The notes below the pieces were generated by a model. It was not told the origin of the DNA, ran no database searches, and saw nothing but the letters and a program-made list of their open reading frames with translations. This document shows, piece after piece, positions 6,701 through 17,792 of a stretch of 42,438 nt of DNA; the first letter of the stretch is position 1, and the number at the start of each line of letters is the position of its first letter. The position numbers were made by a program, and so were the translations under genes. The DNA is from Anaerolineae bacterium (GTDB lineage: Bacteria; Chloroflexota; Anaerolineae; Aggregatilineales; Phototrophicaceae), in the NCBI GenBank assembly GCA_021296065.1, contig JAGWBD010000010.1, positions 1-42,438 of the forward strand, given 5' to 3'.

Positions 6701-7666
6701 CTAGAAACCGTCCGACACCCCGTTAAGGCGGGCAATTTCGTCCTCCGCCAGCGTGATCTCCGTCGCGCCGACGACGTCCAGCAACTGGTCGACGCGGCGC
6801 GCGCCAATGATCGGCGCCGTAATGACGGGCTGCGCCAGTTGCCAGGCGAGCGCGATTTGCGCGGGATGCGCCTCATGCGCTGCGGCGATTTCACCTAACA
6901 CGTCCAGTGTCTGAAAGGCGCGCTCATCGGCCAGCAGGCGCTGAATTTTTCCCCCGTCGCTGCGTGTGCTGTCGGGCGACTTGTTCTCCCGGGTGAATTT
7001 GCCGGTCAGGAAGCCGGCGGCCAGCGGGCTGTAGGGGATGACGCCCACGCCCTGATCGAGGCAGGCGGCGGCCAGTTCGCGCTCGAACTCGCTGCGATGC
7101 AGCAGACTGTAGTGGGGCTGCAGACAGTCGAAGCGGGCCAGGCCGTTGGCGTCGCTGGTCCACAGGGCCTTCATGAGCATCCAGGCGGGGTAGTTGCTGC
7201 AGCCGACGTAGCGGACCACACCGCGCTGCACCAGGTTGTCCAGCGCGGCGAGGGTCTCGTCCAGCGGCGTTTCCTCGTCGGGCCAGTGGGTCTGGTACAG
7301 GTCGATGTAGTCCGTGCCGAGCCGGCGCAGGCTGTCCTCCACGGCCTGCAGGATGTGCAGGCGGTTCAGGCCGCCGCCATTGGGGCCCTGCCACATGGGG
7401 CCCTGCACCTTGGTGGCGATAACCACGTCGCGCCGGCTGCGCCCGCGTAGCCAGGAGCCGATGACCGTCTCGGATTCGCCGCCGCTGTGGCCCGGCCCCC
7501 AGGCCGAATAGATGTCGGCCGTGTCGAGAAAGTTGATGCCGGCATCGAAGGCGGCGTCGAGAATGCGATGCGAGGTGGCCTCGTCGGCTGTCAGGCCGAA
7601 AGTCATGGTGCCAAGGCAAATGCGACTGACCTGCAGGCCGGTGCGGCCCATTCGGGTGTATTGCAT
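6701..7666 (-). CDS. Aldo/keto reductase
   Basis: A 321-residue NAD(P)H-dependent aldo/keto reductase, which reduces aldehydes and ketones or runs in reverse. It has the family tetrad: D and Y in FLDTADIYSAWG, K in VVIATKVQG and H in LYQTHWPDE, plus YVGCSNYPAW, GVIPYSPLAAGFLTGKF and the cofactor segment ITAPIIGARRVDQL near the C-terminus. ATG at 7666 follows GGGGAG with 5-nt spacing. Its promoter (7700-7708, minus) lies back to back with that of secA. Its end is 6 nt from the end of the convergent TIM-barrel gene. The substrate is unknown; a sugar or polyol-derived carbonyl is plausible from the neighbour. Confidence 0.9.
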   Translation of the reverse strand: MQYTRMGRTGLQVSRICLGTMTFGLTADEATSHRILDAAFDAGINFLDTADIYSAWGPGHSGGESETVIGSWLRGRSRRDVVIATKVQGPMWQGPNGGGLNRLHILQAVEDSLRRLGTDYIDLYQTHWPDEETPLDETLAALDNLVQRGVVRYVGCSNYPAWMLMKALWTSDANGLARFDCLQPHYSLLHRSEFERELAAACLDQGVGVIPYSPLAAGFLTGKFTRENKSPDSTRSDGGKIQRLLADERAFQTLDVLGEIAAAHEAHPAQIALAWQLAQPVITAPIIGARRVDQLLDVVGATEITLAEDEIARLNGVSDGF

Positions 7667-7699
7667 GGAAACTCCCCAGGTTGTTTCTTGCGAACTTCC

Positions 7700-7708
7700 A
7701 TTGTAGCA
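7700..7708 (-). promoter_or_regulatory. Extended -10 promoter of the aldo/keto reductase gene
   Basis: The minus strand reads TGC TACAAT with its last base 33 nt before the ATG at 7666. It lies only 23 bp from the divergent secA element. Confidence 0.6.
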
Positions 7709-7731
7709 CCGGAAGGGCCAGGACGGCCCTG

Positions 7732-7740
7732 TGCTATAAT
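7732..7740 (+). promoter_or_regulatory. Extended -10 promoter of secA
   Basis: TGC TATAAT is a perfect extended -10 element, its last base 30 nt before the secA ATG. The bases at the -35 position (GAAGGG) do not match the consensus. Confidence 0.7.
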
Positions 7741-7770
7741 CGGTATGTCACCGGCAGGCAGAGAGGCGCC

Positions 7771-10563
<2,793 letters not shown>

Positions 10564-10574
10564 CCGGCCCGACG

Positions 10575-11447
10575 ATGCTGCAAATCGGCGACATCCAGGT
10601 CCATCTCATTCAGGAAAGCCACTATCTGGTCGATCCGGGCGGCCCCTTTGGTCTGGTGCCGCGCGCGCTCTGGTCGCGCCACATGACGCCCACTGATGAC
10701 TTGCTGGTGCTGATGACCAGCAACTGCCTGCTGCTGCGGACGGCGGGTCGCAACATCTTGATTGACAGCGGCTACGGCCACAGGTTGCCGGAAAAAATAC
10801 AACGCCAGTTGCAGCTGACGCGGCCATTTGGCGATTTGTGCGGTGGCCTGGCGCGCCTCGGGCTTGCGCCTGGCGACGTCAATCTGGTCATTAACACCCA
10901 TCTGCACGCCGACCATTGCGCCGGCAACACCCGTCTTGCTGAAAATGGCGAGGTCGTGGCGGTCTTTCCCAACGCGGAATACGTGGTGCAGCGCCGCGAA
11001 TACGAGGACGCCTGCCGCCCCAATGAACGCACGCGCGCGACCTACGTGGCCGACAACTTCGAGCCCCTGCGCGCCAGCGGCCAGTTGCGGCTGCTGGATG
11101 GCGACTGCGACCTGGCGCCGGGCCTGCGCACTGTGGTGACACCCGGCCATACGCCGGGTCACATGAGCGTGGTGCTGGAAAGCGGGGGACAGGTCGCCGT
11201 TCAGCTGGCGGATTTGGCGACCTACGCCCTGCATTTTGAGCGCCTGGGCTGGATGACGGCCTATGACGTCGAGCCGCTGATCACCCTGGAGACCAAACGG
11301 CGCTGGCAGGTATGGGCGCTGGAACGCGAAGCCCTGCTCTTTTTTCCGCATGACCCGCAGCGCCCCGCCGGTCGCCTGCAACGGGATGATGCGGGCAGAC
11401 TGAAAGTGGCAGGCGTGGCATTTGAGCCGATTCAGGGCGCCGGCTGA
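10575..11447 (+). CDS. MBL-fold metallohydrolase
   Basis: A 290-residue metallo-beta-lactamase-fold hydrolase. The dinuclear metal site is visible: NTHLHADH (H109, H111, D113, H114), VVTPGHTPGH (H192), D213 in LADLATY and a late FFPHD (H259). The early segment IGDIQVHLIQESHYLVDPGG and the ILIDSGYGHRLPEK strand resemble the AttM/AhlL lactonase and related hydrolase branch, but that branch is broad, so no substrate is claimed. ATG at 10575 is 11 nt after the secA stop; a longer open frame that reads back into secA is excluded because its sequence is low-complexity out-of-frame secA. The final 16 nt overlap the convergent mutM end. Confidence 0.87.
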   Translation: MLQIGDIQVHLIQESHYLVDPGGPFGLVPRALWSRHMTPTDDLLVLMTSNCLLLRTAGRNILIDSGYGHRLPEKIQRQLQLTRPFGDLCGGLARLGLAPGDVNLVINTHLHADHCAGNTRLAENGEVVAVFPNAEYVVQRREYEDACRPNERTRATYVADNFEPLRASGQLRLLDGDCDLAPGLRTVVTPGHTPGHMSVVLESGGQVAVQLADLATYALHFERLGWMTAYDVEPLITLETKRRWQVWALEREALLFFPHDPQRPAGRLQRDDAGRLKVAGVAFEPIQGAG

Positions 11448-12253
11448 CAGCGCGGACAAAAGTGCGTGCCGCGCTGCGCCACAACAGATTTGACCACAGG
11501 CGTAGCGCAGCGCGGGCAAGGCTCGCCATTGCGACCATAGACGCGAAAGTGGCTTTGCGACTCACCGCGTGAGCCATCCGGTTTGCGGTACCAGTTGATG
11601 CTGGCGCCTTCGTGTTCAATGCCGGCGCGCAGCGCCGCACGCAGGGCGCGGTGAAGCGCGCGCGCCTCGGCCTCGCCAAGGCTGTTGGCCGGACGCAGGG
11701 GATGTATGCGGGCGTGGTTGAGCGCCTCGTCGGCGTAGATGTTGCCGACGCCGGCGAGGAAGCCCTGGTCAAGCAGCAGGGGCTTGATGGCGCGACTGCG
11801 GTCTTGCAGGCGTTTGCGCAGCCAGCGTGAAGTGAAATGGCGCGACAGCGGTTCCGGCCCCAGGGCAGAGGTGACCGTGGCCGGATTCGCCGTCAGCCAG
11901 ACGCGACCGAACTTGCGAGCGTCGGAGAAACGCAGTTGCAGACCCTCATCCAGTTGCAGGCGGAAGTGCACCCAGCGATCGGCCTCGACCTGCTTTTCGT
12001 TGGCTGCGACGTAGAGTCGGCCGGTCATGCGCAAGTGCACGATGAGCGTTTCACTGTCCAGCGCGCAGAGCAGAAACTTGCCGCGTCGGCTTACGGCGCG
12101 GAAGACCTGACCGTCGATGCGGGCGGCGAATTCCTCCGTTGGCGGGCTGTGCATCACGCGGGGCCAGTCGCTCCACAAGCCCTGAACGCGGCGCCCCGTC
12201 AATGGCGCGCGCAGGCCACGGGCGACCATTTCGACTTCCGGCAGCTCGGGCAT
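11432..12253 (-). CDS. mutM: Formamidopyrimidine-DNA glycosylase (MutM/Fpg)
   Basis: A 273-residue bifunctional DNA glycosylase/AP lyase that removes 8-oxoguanine and formamidopyrimidines. The start is fixed by the catalytic N-terminus M-P2-E3-L-PEVEMVARGL, because Pro2 forms the Schiff base after Met removal. Also visible are K59 in RRGKFLL, FSDARKFGRVWL, LLLDQGFLAGVGNIYADEAL and the C-terminal zinc finger CPRC...CPRC. ATG at 12253 follows GAGGGACAGGGGA. The open frame runs on far upstream into dnaE in antisense and is not coding there. A TTGACC lies in the 120-nt gap shared with dnaE but no good -10 accompanies it. Confidence 0.96.
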   Translation of the reverse strand: MPELPEVEMVARGLRAPLTGRRVQGLWSDWPRVMHSPPTEEFAARIDGQVFRAVSRRGKFLLCALDSETLIVHLRMTGRLYVAANEKQVEADRWVHFRLQLDEGLQLRFSDARKFGRVWLTANPATVTSALGPEPLSRHFTSRWLRKRLQDRSRAIKPLLLDQGFLAGVGNIYADEALNHARIHPLRPANSLGEAEARALHRALRAALRAGIEHEGASINWYRKPDGSRGESQSHFRVYGRNGEPCPRCATPVVKSVVAQRGTHFCPRCQPAP

Positions 12254-12336
12254 TCCCCTGTCCCTCAACCCTGATGGCGCGACTCTGCCGGAAAGCCCCG
12301 GGACGGTCAAGGCGAGCCGGGTGCGACGGGCCCGCA

Positions 12337-12345
12337 TGGTATACT
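12337..12345 (+). promoter_or_regulatory. Extended -10 promoter of dnaE
   Basis: TGG TATACT is an extended -10 element, its last base 28 nt before the dnaE ATG. No -35 hexamer is apparent upstream. Confidence 0.6.
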
Positions 12346-12373
12346 CGCGCGCGACCGCAAACACGGGAGCGCC

Positions 12374-15300
12374 ATGGCCGACAGAGACTTCGTGCACCTG
12401 CACGTCCACAGCCAGTTTTCGTTGCTGGACGGGCTGGGTCGCATCGACGATCTGGTGGCGCGGGCCGCTGAACTGGGCATGGGCTCGCTGGCCATCAGCG
12501 ACCACGGGGCGATGTTCGGCGCGATCGATTTCTATCGCGCCTGCAAGGCCCGCGGCGTTCATCCGGTCATCGGCATGGAAGCCTATGTGGCGCCGCGGGG
12601 CATGCGCGATCGCGACCCGGCGCTGGACCGCAAGTCCGCCCATTTGCTGCTTCTGGCGCGCAATGACCAGGGCTACCGCAATCTGCTGCAAATCGCCTCC
12701 GCCGCCCAACTGGACGGCTTTTATTACAACCCCCGTGTTGACCACGAGTTTCTGGCCGGACATGCCGACGGCCTGGTCGCGACCACCGGCTGCCTCGCCG
12801 GGGAGATTCCGGCGCTGCTGATGGAAGGTCAGGAGGCGGCCGCGCGCGAACTTATTGGCTGGCACCAGGACGTGTTCGGACGTGAAAACTTTTTCCTGGA
12901 GTTGCAGCAACACGAGATCCCGGAACTTGGCCTGGTCAACAAGTGGCTGGTGGAAAACCGCGACGGCCTCGGCGCGCCGCTGCTGGCCACCAATGACGTG
13001 CACTACGTCCTTGAAAGCGATCACGATTCGCATGACACCCTGCTGTGTATCCAGACCGGGTCGCAGAAGGCGCAACAAAAGCGCCTGCGCATGTCCGACC
13101 CCAGCTATCACCTGGCGTCAGCGCAGGAAATGTGGGCGGCCTTCGGTGAAATAAACGATGGCGAGGCGCTAAAAAACACCCTGCTGGTGGCGGAAATGTG
13201 CCAGCTGGACCTGGAGATGAAGGGTTACCAGCTGCCGGCCTTTCCGGTGCCCCCCGGCCATGAGGCGCAGAGCTGGCTGCGGCATCTCTGCCAAAAGGGC
13301 TTGCGCTGGCGCTTTGGCGAGCGGGCGATGGACGACAGCCGTTTGCTGGCGCGTCTGGACCATGAACTGACCCTGATTCATAACATGGGATTTGACACCT
13401 ATTTCCTCATCGTGTGGGATCTCTGCGAGTTCGCGCGTGAGGCCGACATCTGGTGGAACGTGCGCGGTTCCGGCACCGGCAGCCTGGCGGCCTTTTGTCT
13501 GGGTATCACGGAAATTGATCCGATCCGTGATGGCCTGATCTTTGAACGCTTCCTGAATCCCGGTCGCATCAGCATGCCGGACATCGACCTGGACTATCCG
13601 GACGACCGCCGCGCGGAAATGATCAGCTACGCGGCGCGCAAGTACGGCGAGGACAAGGTCGCGGCCATCATCACCTTCGGCACGCTGGGGCCGCGGGCGG
13701 CGGTGCGCGACGTGGGCCGCGCGCTGGAGATTCCGCTGGAGCGGGTCAATGAGATCGCGCGACTGATTCCGCAGGAGCCCCGTCCCAAACCTCTGCCGGA
13801 GTATGTGGAGGCGACGCCCGAACTCAAGGACCTGGCCGGCCGCGACGAGGAAGTGCAGCGCATCCTGAGCACGGCGGAATCGCTGCAGGGCATCAGTCGC
13901 CACGTGTCGACGCATGCCGCCGGCATCATCATCGGTGACCGCCCGCTGGTGGAGACCATTCCGCTGCACCGGCCCACGCGCGGCAGCGACAGCGCCGATA
14001 TTCGCGCGGTCACGCAATTCACGATGGAGACCTGCGAATCGATCGGTCTGCTGAAAGTCGATTTTCTTGGTCTGTCCACGCTGACCATCCTGCGTCTTGC
14101 CTGCGACCTGATCCTGCAGCATCAGGGCATTGCCTACACCATGGAAAACATCCCCTTCCGACACGAGATGGTGGAAGGGGATGACGAGGCCACGCGAATG
14201 CTGAACGACACCTTCGCGCTGATGGGGCGGGGGGAGACGGTCGGCATGTTCCAGGTGGAAAGCGAAGGCATGCAACAGATGTTGCGCGACATGCGGCCGC
14301 AGCGCTTTGAGAACATCGTCGCCGGCATCGCGCTCTACCGACCCGGACCGATGGACTACATCGCCACCTACAACCGGCGTCTGCGTGGCGAGGAGGACAT
14401 CACCTACCACCATGAATTGCTGAAGCCCATGCTTGAGGAGACCTGCGGCATCATCGTGTATCAGGAACAGATTATGGAGATCGCGTCCCGGCTCTTCGGT
14501 TACGAACTGGCGGAAAGCGACACGATGCGCAAGGCGGTCTCCTACAAGCGTGAGGAAGACCTCGTTAGGCATCGCGAGATATTCCTGCATCGCGGGCCGC
14601 AGCACGGCATCGACGAAGGCGTGGCCGGCAAGATCTTCGACGACATCGCTTTCTTCGCCAACTATGGCTTTAACAAGGCGCACGCGACGGATTACGCCGT
14701 CATCACGCTGCAGACAGCCTTTCTCAAGTGCCACTATCCCGAAGAGTACATGTGCGCCCTGTTGAGCGTGCATCGGGATGATGCCAACCGCATCGCAGGC
14801 TACATGGAAGAGTGCCGGCGTCTGGGCATCCCGGTCCTTCCGCCGGACGTCAATCACAGCCAGCTGGACTTTGACATCCAGCCCGACGAGGGCGGTCGAC
14901 GCGGCATCCGCTTTGGTCTGGCCGCCATTCGCGGCGCCGGCGCCGGCTCGCTGCAGCAGGTCATCGAATCACGGGAAGGGAAGGGCCGTTTTACGGACCT
15001 GGAGGAATTTTGCAAGCGGGTGGACCTGCGTCAGATGGGTCGGCGTTCGCTGGAGAGTCTGGCCACCGTGGGCGCCCTGCGGGCCTTTGGCGAGCGGGGT
15101 CGATTGCTGGCCGCCAGCGAACGACTGCTGGGCTTCAGCGCACGCTGGCATCGCGACCTCGAGGTTGGCCAGACGAACATGTTTGGCGAGCAGGCCGGAA
15201 TGTCCGACGAGATGCTGGGCAACCTGCCGGACCACAGCGTCCTCAGCGAGCGGGAATTGCTGGAGCAGGAAAGAGAGTTGCTGGGGATTTACCTCAGCGG

Positions 15301-16237
15301 GCGCCCGGTAGACCGTTTTCGCAGTGCGCTGCAGCAGGCCGGCACGCGCGATATCAGCGAACTGCTGGCGGAGGGCCTGGGTCTCCACGACCGCCCGGTC
15401 ATCGTCGCCGGGGAAGTCGTCGGCATGCGCACCCTGCTCACCAAACGGGGCGAGCGCATGTGCATCGTTCAACTGGAGGACTGGCGCGAATCGGCGGCCA
15501 CGATCGACGTGACGATTTTCCCCCGCACCTGGAAGCAGTGTCAGGCACTGGTGGGGCAGGGACGCGTGATTCACGTGCGCGGCAAGCTGGACAGTTCGCG
15601 CGGCGCTCCGCAGGTCATCGCGGACGAGGTAAAGGACAACTTTACTGTGCTGGAGATTCAGGACGAGGATATGGGTACGATCCTGGATTCACAGCCTCCG
15701 GCGCTCGTTGACCACCCGCCTCCGCCTGTGGAAGACTTCGCGCCCCCTCCGGAAGTTGCGCCACGAGCCAACGGGGACCTTGCGCCACCGGACGAGACCG
15801 GGGCAGACTCTGCTGCAGGCCCCGTCCCGCCGGCCAGCGAAGGGGTGGCGCCGGAAGCTGAAGTGAAAGTCCCGGACCCTGGATGGCCAGGTGAGGCGCA
15901 ACCCGGACAGGACTCTGACGACAGGGACGAATCTGACCGCACACCAGCGGAAACACCGGAGTCCCTGGCCCCACGCCTGCTGACCGTGCGCCTGTCGCGC
16001 AGTGACGATGCCCGGCGGGATAAACGGCGCCTGGAGCGTATCGTTAACACCATTGGCTCCTGGCCTGGCGAGGACAGATTCTGCATCGTCGTGGAATCCG
16101 GTGGGCAAGCTCTGCAACTGGACTTTGATACGGGTGTTGGCGTTTGCGAGGAGATGATTGACACCCTGCGCGGTATTGTTGCAGCGGAAGACCTGAGCCT
16201 GGAGAAAACAAATTCGACGGCCGGCCGGCGGGACTGA
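12374..16237 (+). CDS. dnaE: DNA polymerase III alpha subunit DnaE
   Basis: The 1287-residue replicative polymerase has the PHP domain first (HVHSQFSLLDG, ISDHGAMFG, HPVIGMEAYVAP), then the palm with the catalytic aspartates in MPDIDLDYPDDRR, fingers, the helix-hairpin-helix region (VDLRQMGRRSLESLATVGAL) and an OB fold (IVAGEVVGMRTLLTKRGERM). About residues 1105-1199 form a proline- and acid-rich, probably disordered linker not usual at this length in the family, followed by a small C-terminal alpha/beta domain (about 1200-1287), as in other long DnaE proteins. ATG at 12374 has GGGAG upstream and a promoter at 12337-12345. pfkA follows after 44 nt, probably in the same transcript. Confidence 0.97.
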   Translation: MADRDFVHLHVHSQFSLLDGLGRIDDLVARAAELGMGSLAISDHGAMFGAIDFYRACKARGVHPVIGMEAYVAPRGMRDRDPALDRKSAHLLLLARNDQGYRNLLQIASAAQLDGFYYNPRVDHEFLAGHADGLVATTGCLAGEIPALLMEGQEAAARELIGWHQDVFGRENFFLELQQHEIPELGLVNKWLVENRDGLGAPLLATNDVHYVLESDHDSHDTLLCIQTGSQKAQQKRLRMSDPSYHLASAQEMWAAFGEINDGEALKNTLLVAEMCQLDLEMKGYQLPAFPVPPGHEAQSWLRHLCQKGLRWRFGERAMDDSRLLARLDHELTLIHNMGFDTYFLIVWDLCEFAREADIWWNVRGSGTGSLAAFCLGITEIDPIRDGLIFERFLNPGRISMPDIDLDYPDDRRAEMISYAARKYGEDKVAAIITFGTLGPRAAVRDVGRALEIPLERVNEIARLIPQEPRPKPLPEYVEATPELKDLAGRDEEVQRILSTAESLQGISRHVSTHAAGIIIGDRPLVETIPLHRPTRGSDSADIRAVTQFTMETCESIGLLKVDFLGLSTLTILRLACDLILQHQGIAYTMENIPFRHEMVEGDDEATRMLNDTFALMGRGETVGMFQVESEGMQQMLRDMRPQRFENIVAGIALYRPGPMDYIATYNRRLRGEEDITYHHELLKPMLEETCGIIVYQEQIMEIASRLFGYELAESDTMRKAVSYKREEDLVRHREIFLHRGPQHGIDEGVAGKIFDDIAFFANYGFNKAHATDYAVITLQTAFLKCHYPEEYMCALLSVHRDDANRIAGYMEECRRLGIPVLPPDVNHSQLDFDIQPDEGGRRGIRFGLAAIRGAGAGSLQQVIESREGKGRFTDLEEFCKRVDLRQMGRRSLESLATVGALRAFGERGRLLAASERLLGFSARWHRDLEVGQTNMFGEQAGMSDEMLGNLPDHSVLSERELLEQERELLGIYLSGRPVDRFRSALQQAGTRDISELLAEGLGLHDRPVIVAGEVVGMRTLLTKRGERMCIVQLEDWRESAATIDVTIFPRTWKQCQALVGQGRVIHVRGKLDSSRGAPQVIADEVKDNFTVLEIQDEDMGTILDSQPPALVDHPPPPVEDFAPPPEVAPRANGDLAPPDETGADSAAGPVPPASEGVAPEAEVKVPDPGWPGEAQPGQDSDDRDESDRTPAETPESLAPRLLTVRLSRSDDARRDKRRLERIVNTIGSWPGEDRFCIVVESGGQALQLDFDTGVGVCEEMIDTLRGIVAAEDLSLEKTNSTAGRRD

Positions 16238-16281
16238 AGCGCAACCTGTCGCAATCACTGTTCGGAAAGGAATTAACGGCA

Positions 16282-17250
16282 ATGAAGCGCGTCGCAGTGA
16301 TGACCAGCGGTGGCGATGCCCCTGGAATGAACGCAGCCATTCGCGCCGTAGTGCGTACCGCGCTGGAGTTCGGGATTGAAGTTATTGGCGTGCGTCAGGC
16401 CTTCAGTGGCTGTCTCAACGGCGACTTTCAGCCTCTGGACAGCGTGGCCGTCAGCGGCATCCTGCAGCGGGGCGGCACGGTCTTGCAGACCGCCCGTGAA
16501 GAAGAAATTCGCACCTTGTCTGGCCAGAGAAAAGCGCTGCGTCGCCTGAATGAGGCGGGCATTGATGGCATGGTGGTGATAGGCGGTGGCGGCAGCATGG
16601 CGGGCGCCCTGGCGCTGCACAAGCTCGGCTTCAAGGTAGTAGGCGTGCCCGGCAGCATCGACAACGATATCTGGGGCACGGACATGAGTATTGGCGTCGA
16701 CACCGCGCTTAACACCATCATCGATGCGCTGGACCGCATCCGCGATACCGCCACTTCACATCAGCGCGCCTTTCTCGTCGAGGTGATGGGCCGCAACACG
16801 GGCTACCTGGCGCTGATGAGCAGCATTCTCGGCGGCGCGGAGATCGTGGTCACGCCCGAGCGCGAGGCCACCATGGAGGAGATCGCCGACTCGCTGATCG
16901 ACTCCTACACGCGCGGCAAGTCGCACGCCATCGCCGTCATTGCGGAAGGCGCGTCGGTCTCCACCACAAAACTGGCCGACTACCTCGAATCCCACCCGCA
17001 GGTGGGTTTTGAGATCCGACTGTCGATACTGGGACACATGCAACGTGGCGGGCGCCCGTCAGCCTTTGACCGGCGCCTCGCCTCCATCCTGGGCATGCGC
17101 GCGCTGGAAGCCCTGCGTGACGGACAGAGCGGTGTGATGCCGGGCATGCAGGGCCGCGAAATTCATCAGGTCCCGCTGGAGGAAGTCGTCGTCAACGAGC
17201 GCCACATGAGCGACTGGTACTATGACCTGGCACACATCCTGTCGCGCTAA
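16282..17250 (+). CDS. pfkA: ATP-dependent 6-phosphofructokinase-like protein with altered metal site
   Basis: A 322-residue PfkA-family protein, same length and numbering as E. coli PfkA, which phosphorylates fructose 6-phosphate in glycolysis. GGDAPGMNAAIR (10-21), R72, the catalytic PGSIDNDI (D127, D129), HQRAFLVEVMGRNTG and LGHMQRGGRPSAFDR are all present. The GGDGS motif reads GGGGS: residue 103, the Asp at the Mg-ATP site in E. coli, is Gly (codon GGC at 16588-16590). Position 125 is Ser instead of the usual bacterial Thr. The allosteric-site segment also differs. It may still be active with another metal arrangement, have another phosphoryl donor, or be regulatory. GGAAAGGA precedes the ATG. 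It follows dnaE, a neighbour pairing also known in Firmicutes. Confidence 0.9.
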   Translation: MKRVAVMTSGGDAPGMNAAIRAVVRTALEFGIEVIGVRQAFSGCLNGDFQPLDSVAVSGILQRGGTVLQTAREEEIRTLSGQRKALRRLNEAGIDGMVVIGGGGSMAGALALHKLGFKVVGVPGSIDNDIWGTDMSIGVDTALNTIIDALDRIRDTATSHQRAFLVEVMGRNTGYLALMSSILGGAEIVVTPEREATMEEIADSLIDSYTRGKSHAIAVIAEGASVSTTKLADYLESHPQVGFEIRLSILGHMQRGGRPSAFDRRLASILGMRALEALRDGQSGVMPGMQGREIHQVPLEEVVVNERHMSDWYYDLAHILSR

Positions 17251-17296
17251 ACACCCGGATTACAATTCCGCTGCGCATCCTGCCCGTTAAGGCGAA

Positions 17297-17782
17297 TCAA
17301 TCCGGCGACCGGCTGATAGCGGCCACGCGCGCTCCGGTCAACTGAATGAGCAATGTCGTGGCCAGGCGCAGTTGCTGACCGCGCTCGCCGGCGCTGAGGA
17401 GCAGTTCTTCCTGCTCGCGCGCCGCCTCATCCAGCCAGACCGGCCAGCGACGGTGTGCCAGGGCCAGGGCGCTGATGCCGCCAATCTGCATCCCGGTCAG
17501 TTCTTCGGCGCGATCACGCGCGGCCAGGCGCAATTTGCGTTGACCGCTCAGCGCAGCCAGACGCTTCAGGTCCAGGGCGCGGTCGGCGGCGATGAGCGCC
17601 AGCACGGGTTTGCCGCCCGCCGCTGCTTCGAGCACCAGAGTCTTGTAGACGAGGGCCGCCGGGACGCCAAGCAGACCGGCAACGGCTTCGGCATCATGAA
17701 AATCGCCCCGGTCGTAGCGCAGCAGGGTGAAGGGGATTCGACGCTGCCGCAGCAATCGGGCCGCATTGAGTTTGGTGGCCAT
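17297..17782 (-). CDS. ybaK: YbaK/EbsC family aminoacyl-tRNA deacylase
   Basis: A 161-residue protein of the YbaK/ProX editing-domain family, which hydrolyses mischarged tRNA, typically Cys-tRNA(Pro). N-terminal MATKLNAARLLRQRRIPFTLLRYD, then AEAVAGLLGVPAALVYKTLVLE with the conserved catalytic-site lysine, LALIAADRALDLKRLAAL and TGMQIGGISALAL fit the family closely. Length is normal. It starts 10 nt after the stop of the short-chain dehydrogenase, without a clear Shine-Dalgarno sequence, so it is probably translated by coupling in that two-gene unit. It ends 46 nt from the convergent pfkA. Confidence 0.9.
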   Translation of the reverse strand: MATKLNAARLLRQRRIPFTLLRYDRGDFHDAEAVAGLLGVPAALVYKTLVLEAAAGGKPVLALIAADRALDLKRLAALSGQRKLRLAARDRAEELTGMQIGGISALALAHRRWPVWLDEAAREQEELLLSAGERGQQLRLATTLLIQLTGARVAAISRSPD

Positions 17783-17792
17783 GCGCGCTGCG

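Noticed and set aside
12254-13111. A 286-codon N-terminal extension of MutM
   Set aside because: MutM must begin MPELPE for catalysis; the upstream open frame is antisense to dnaE.
13169-14857. A long open frame antisense to dnaE, and similar antisense frames over prs, secA, accC, pccB and the GT39-like gene
   Set aside because: They are mirror images of GC-rich coding sequence: composition is His/Arg/Gln-rich, no family motif is present, and each lies opposite a gene with clear motifs.
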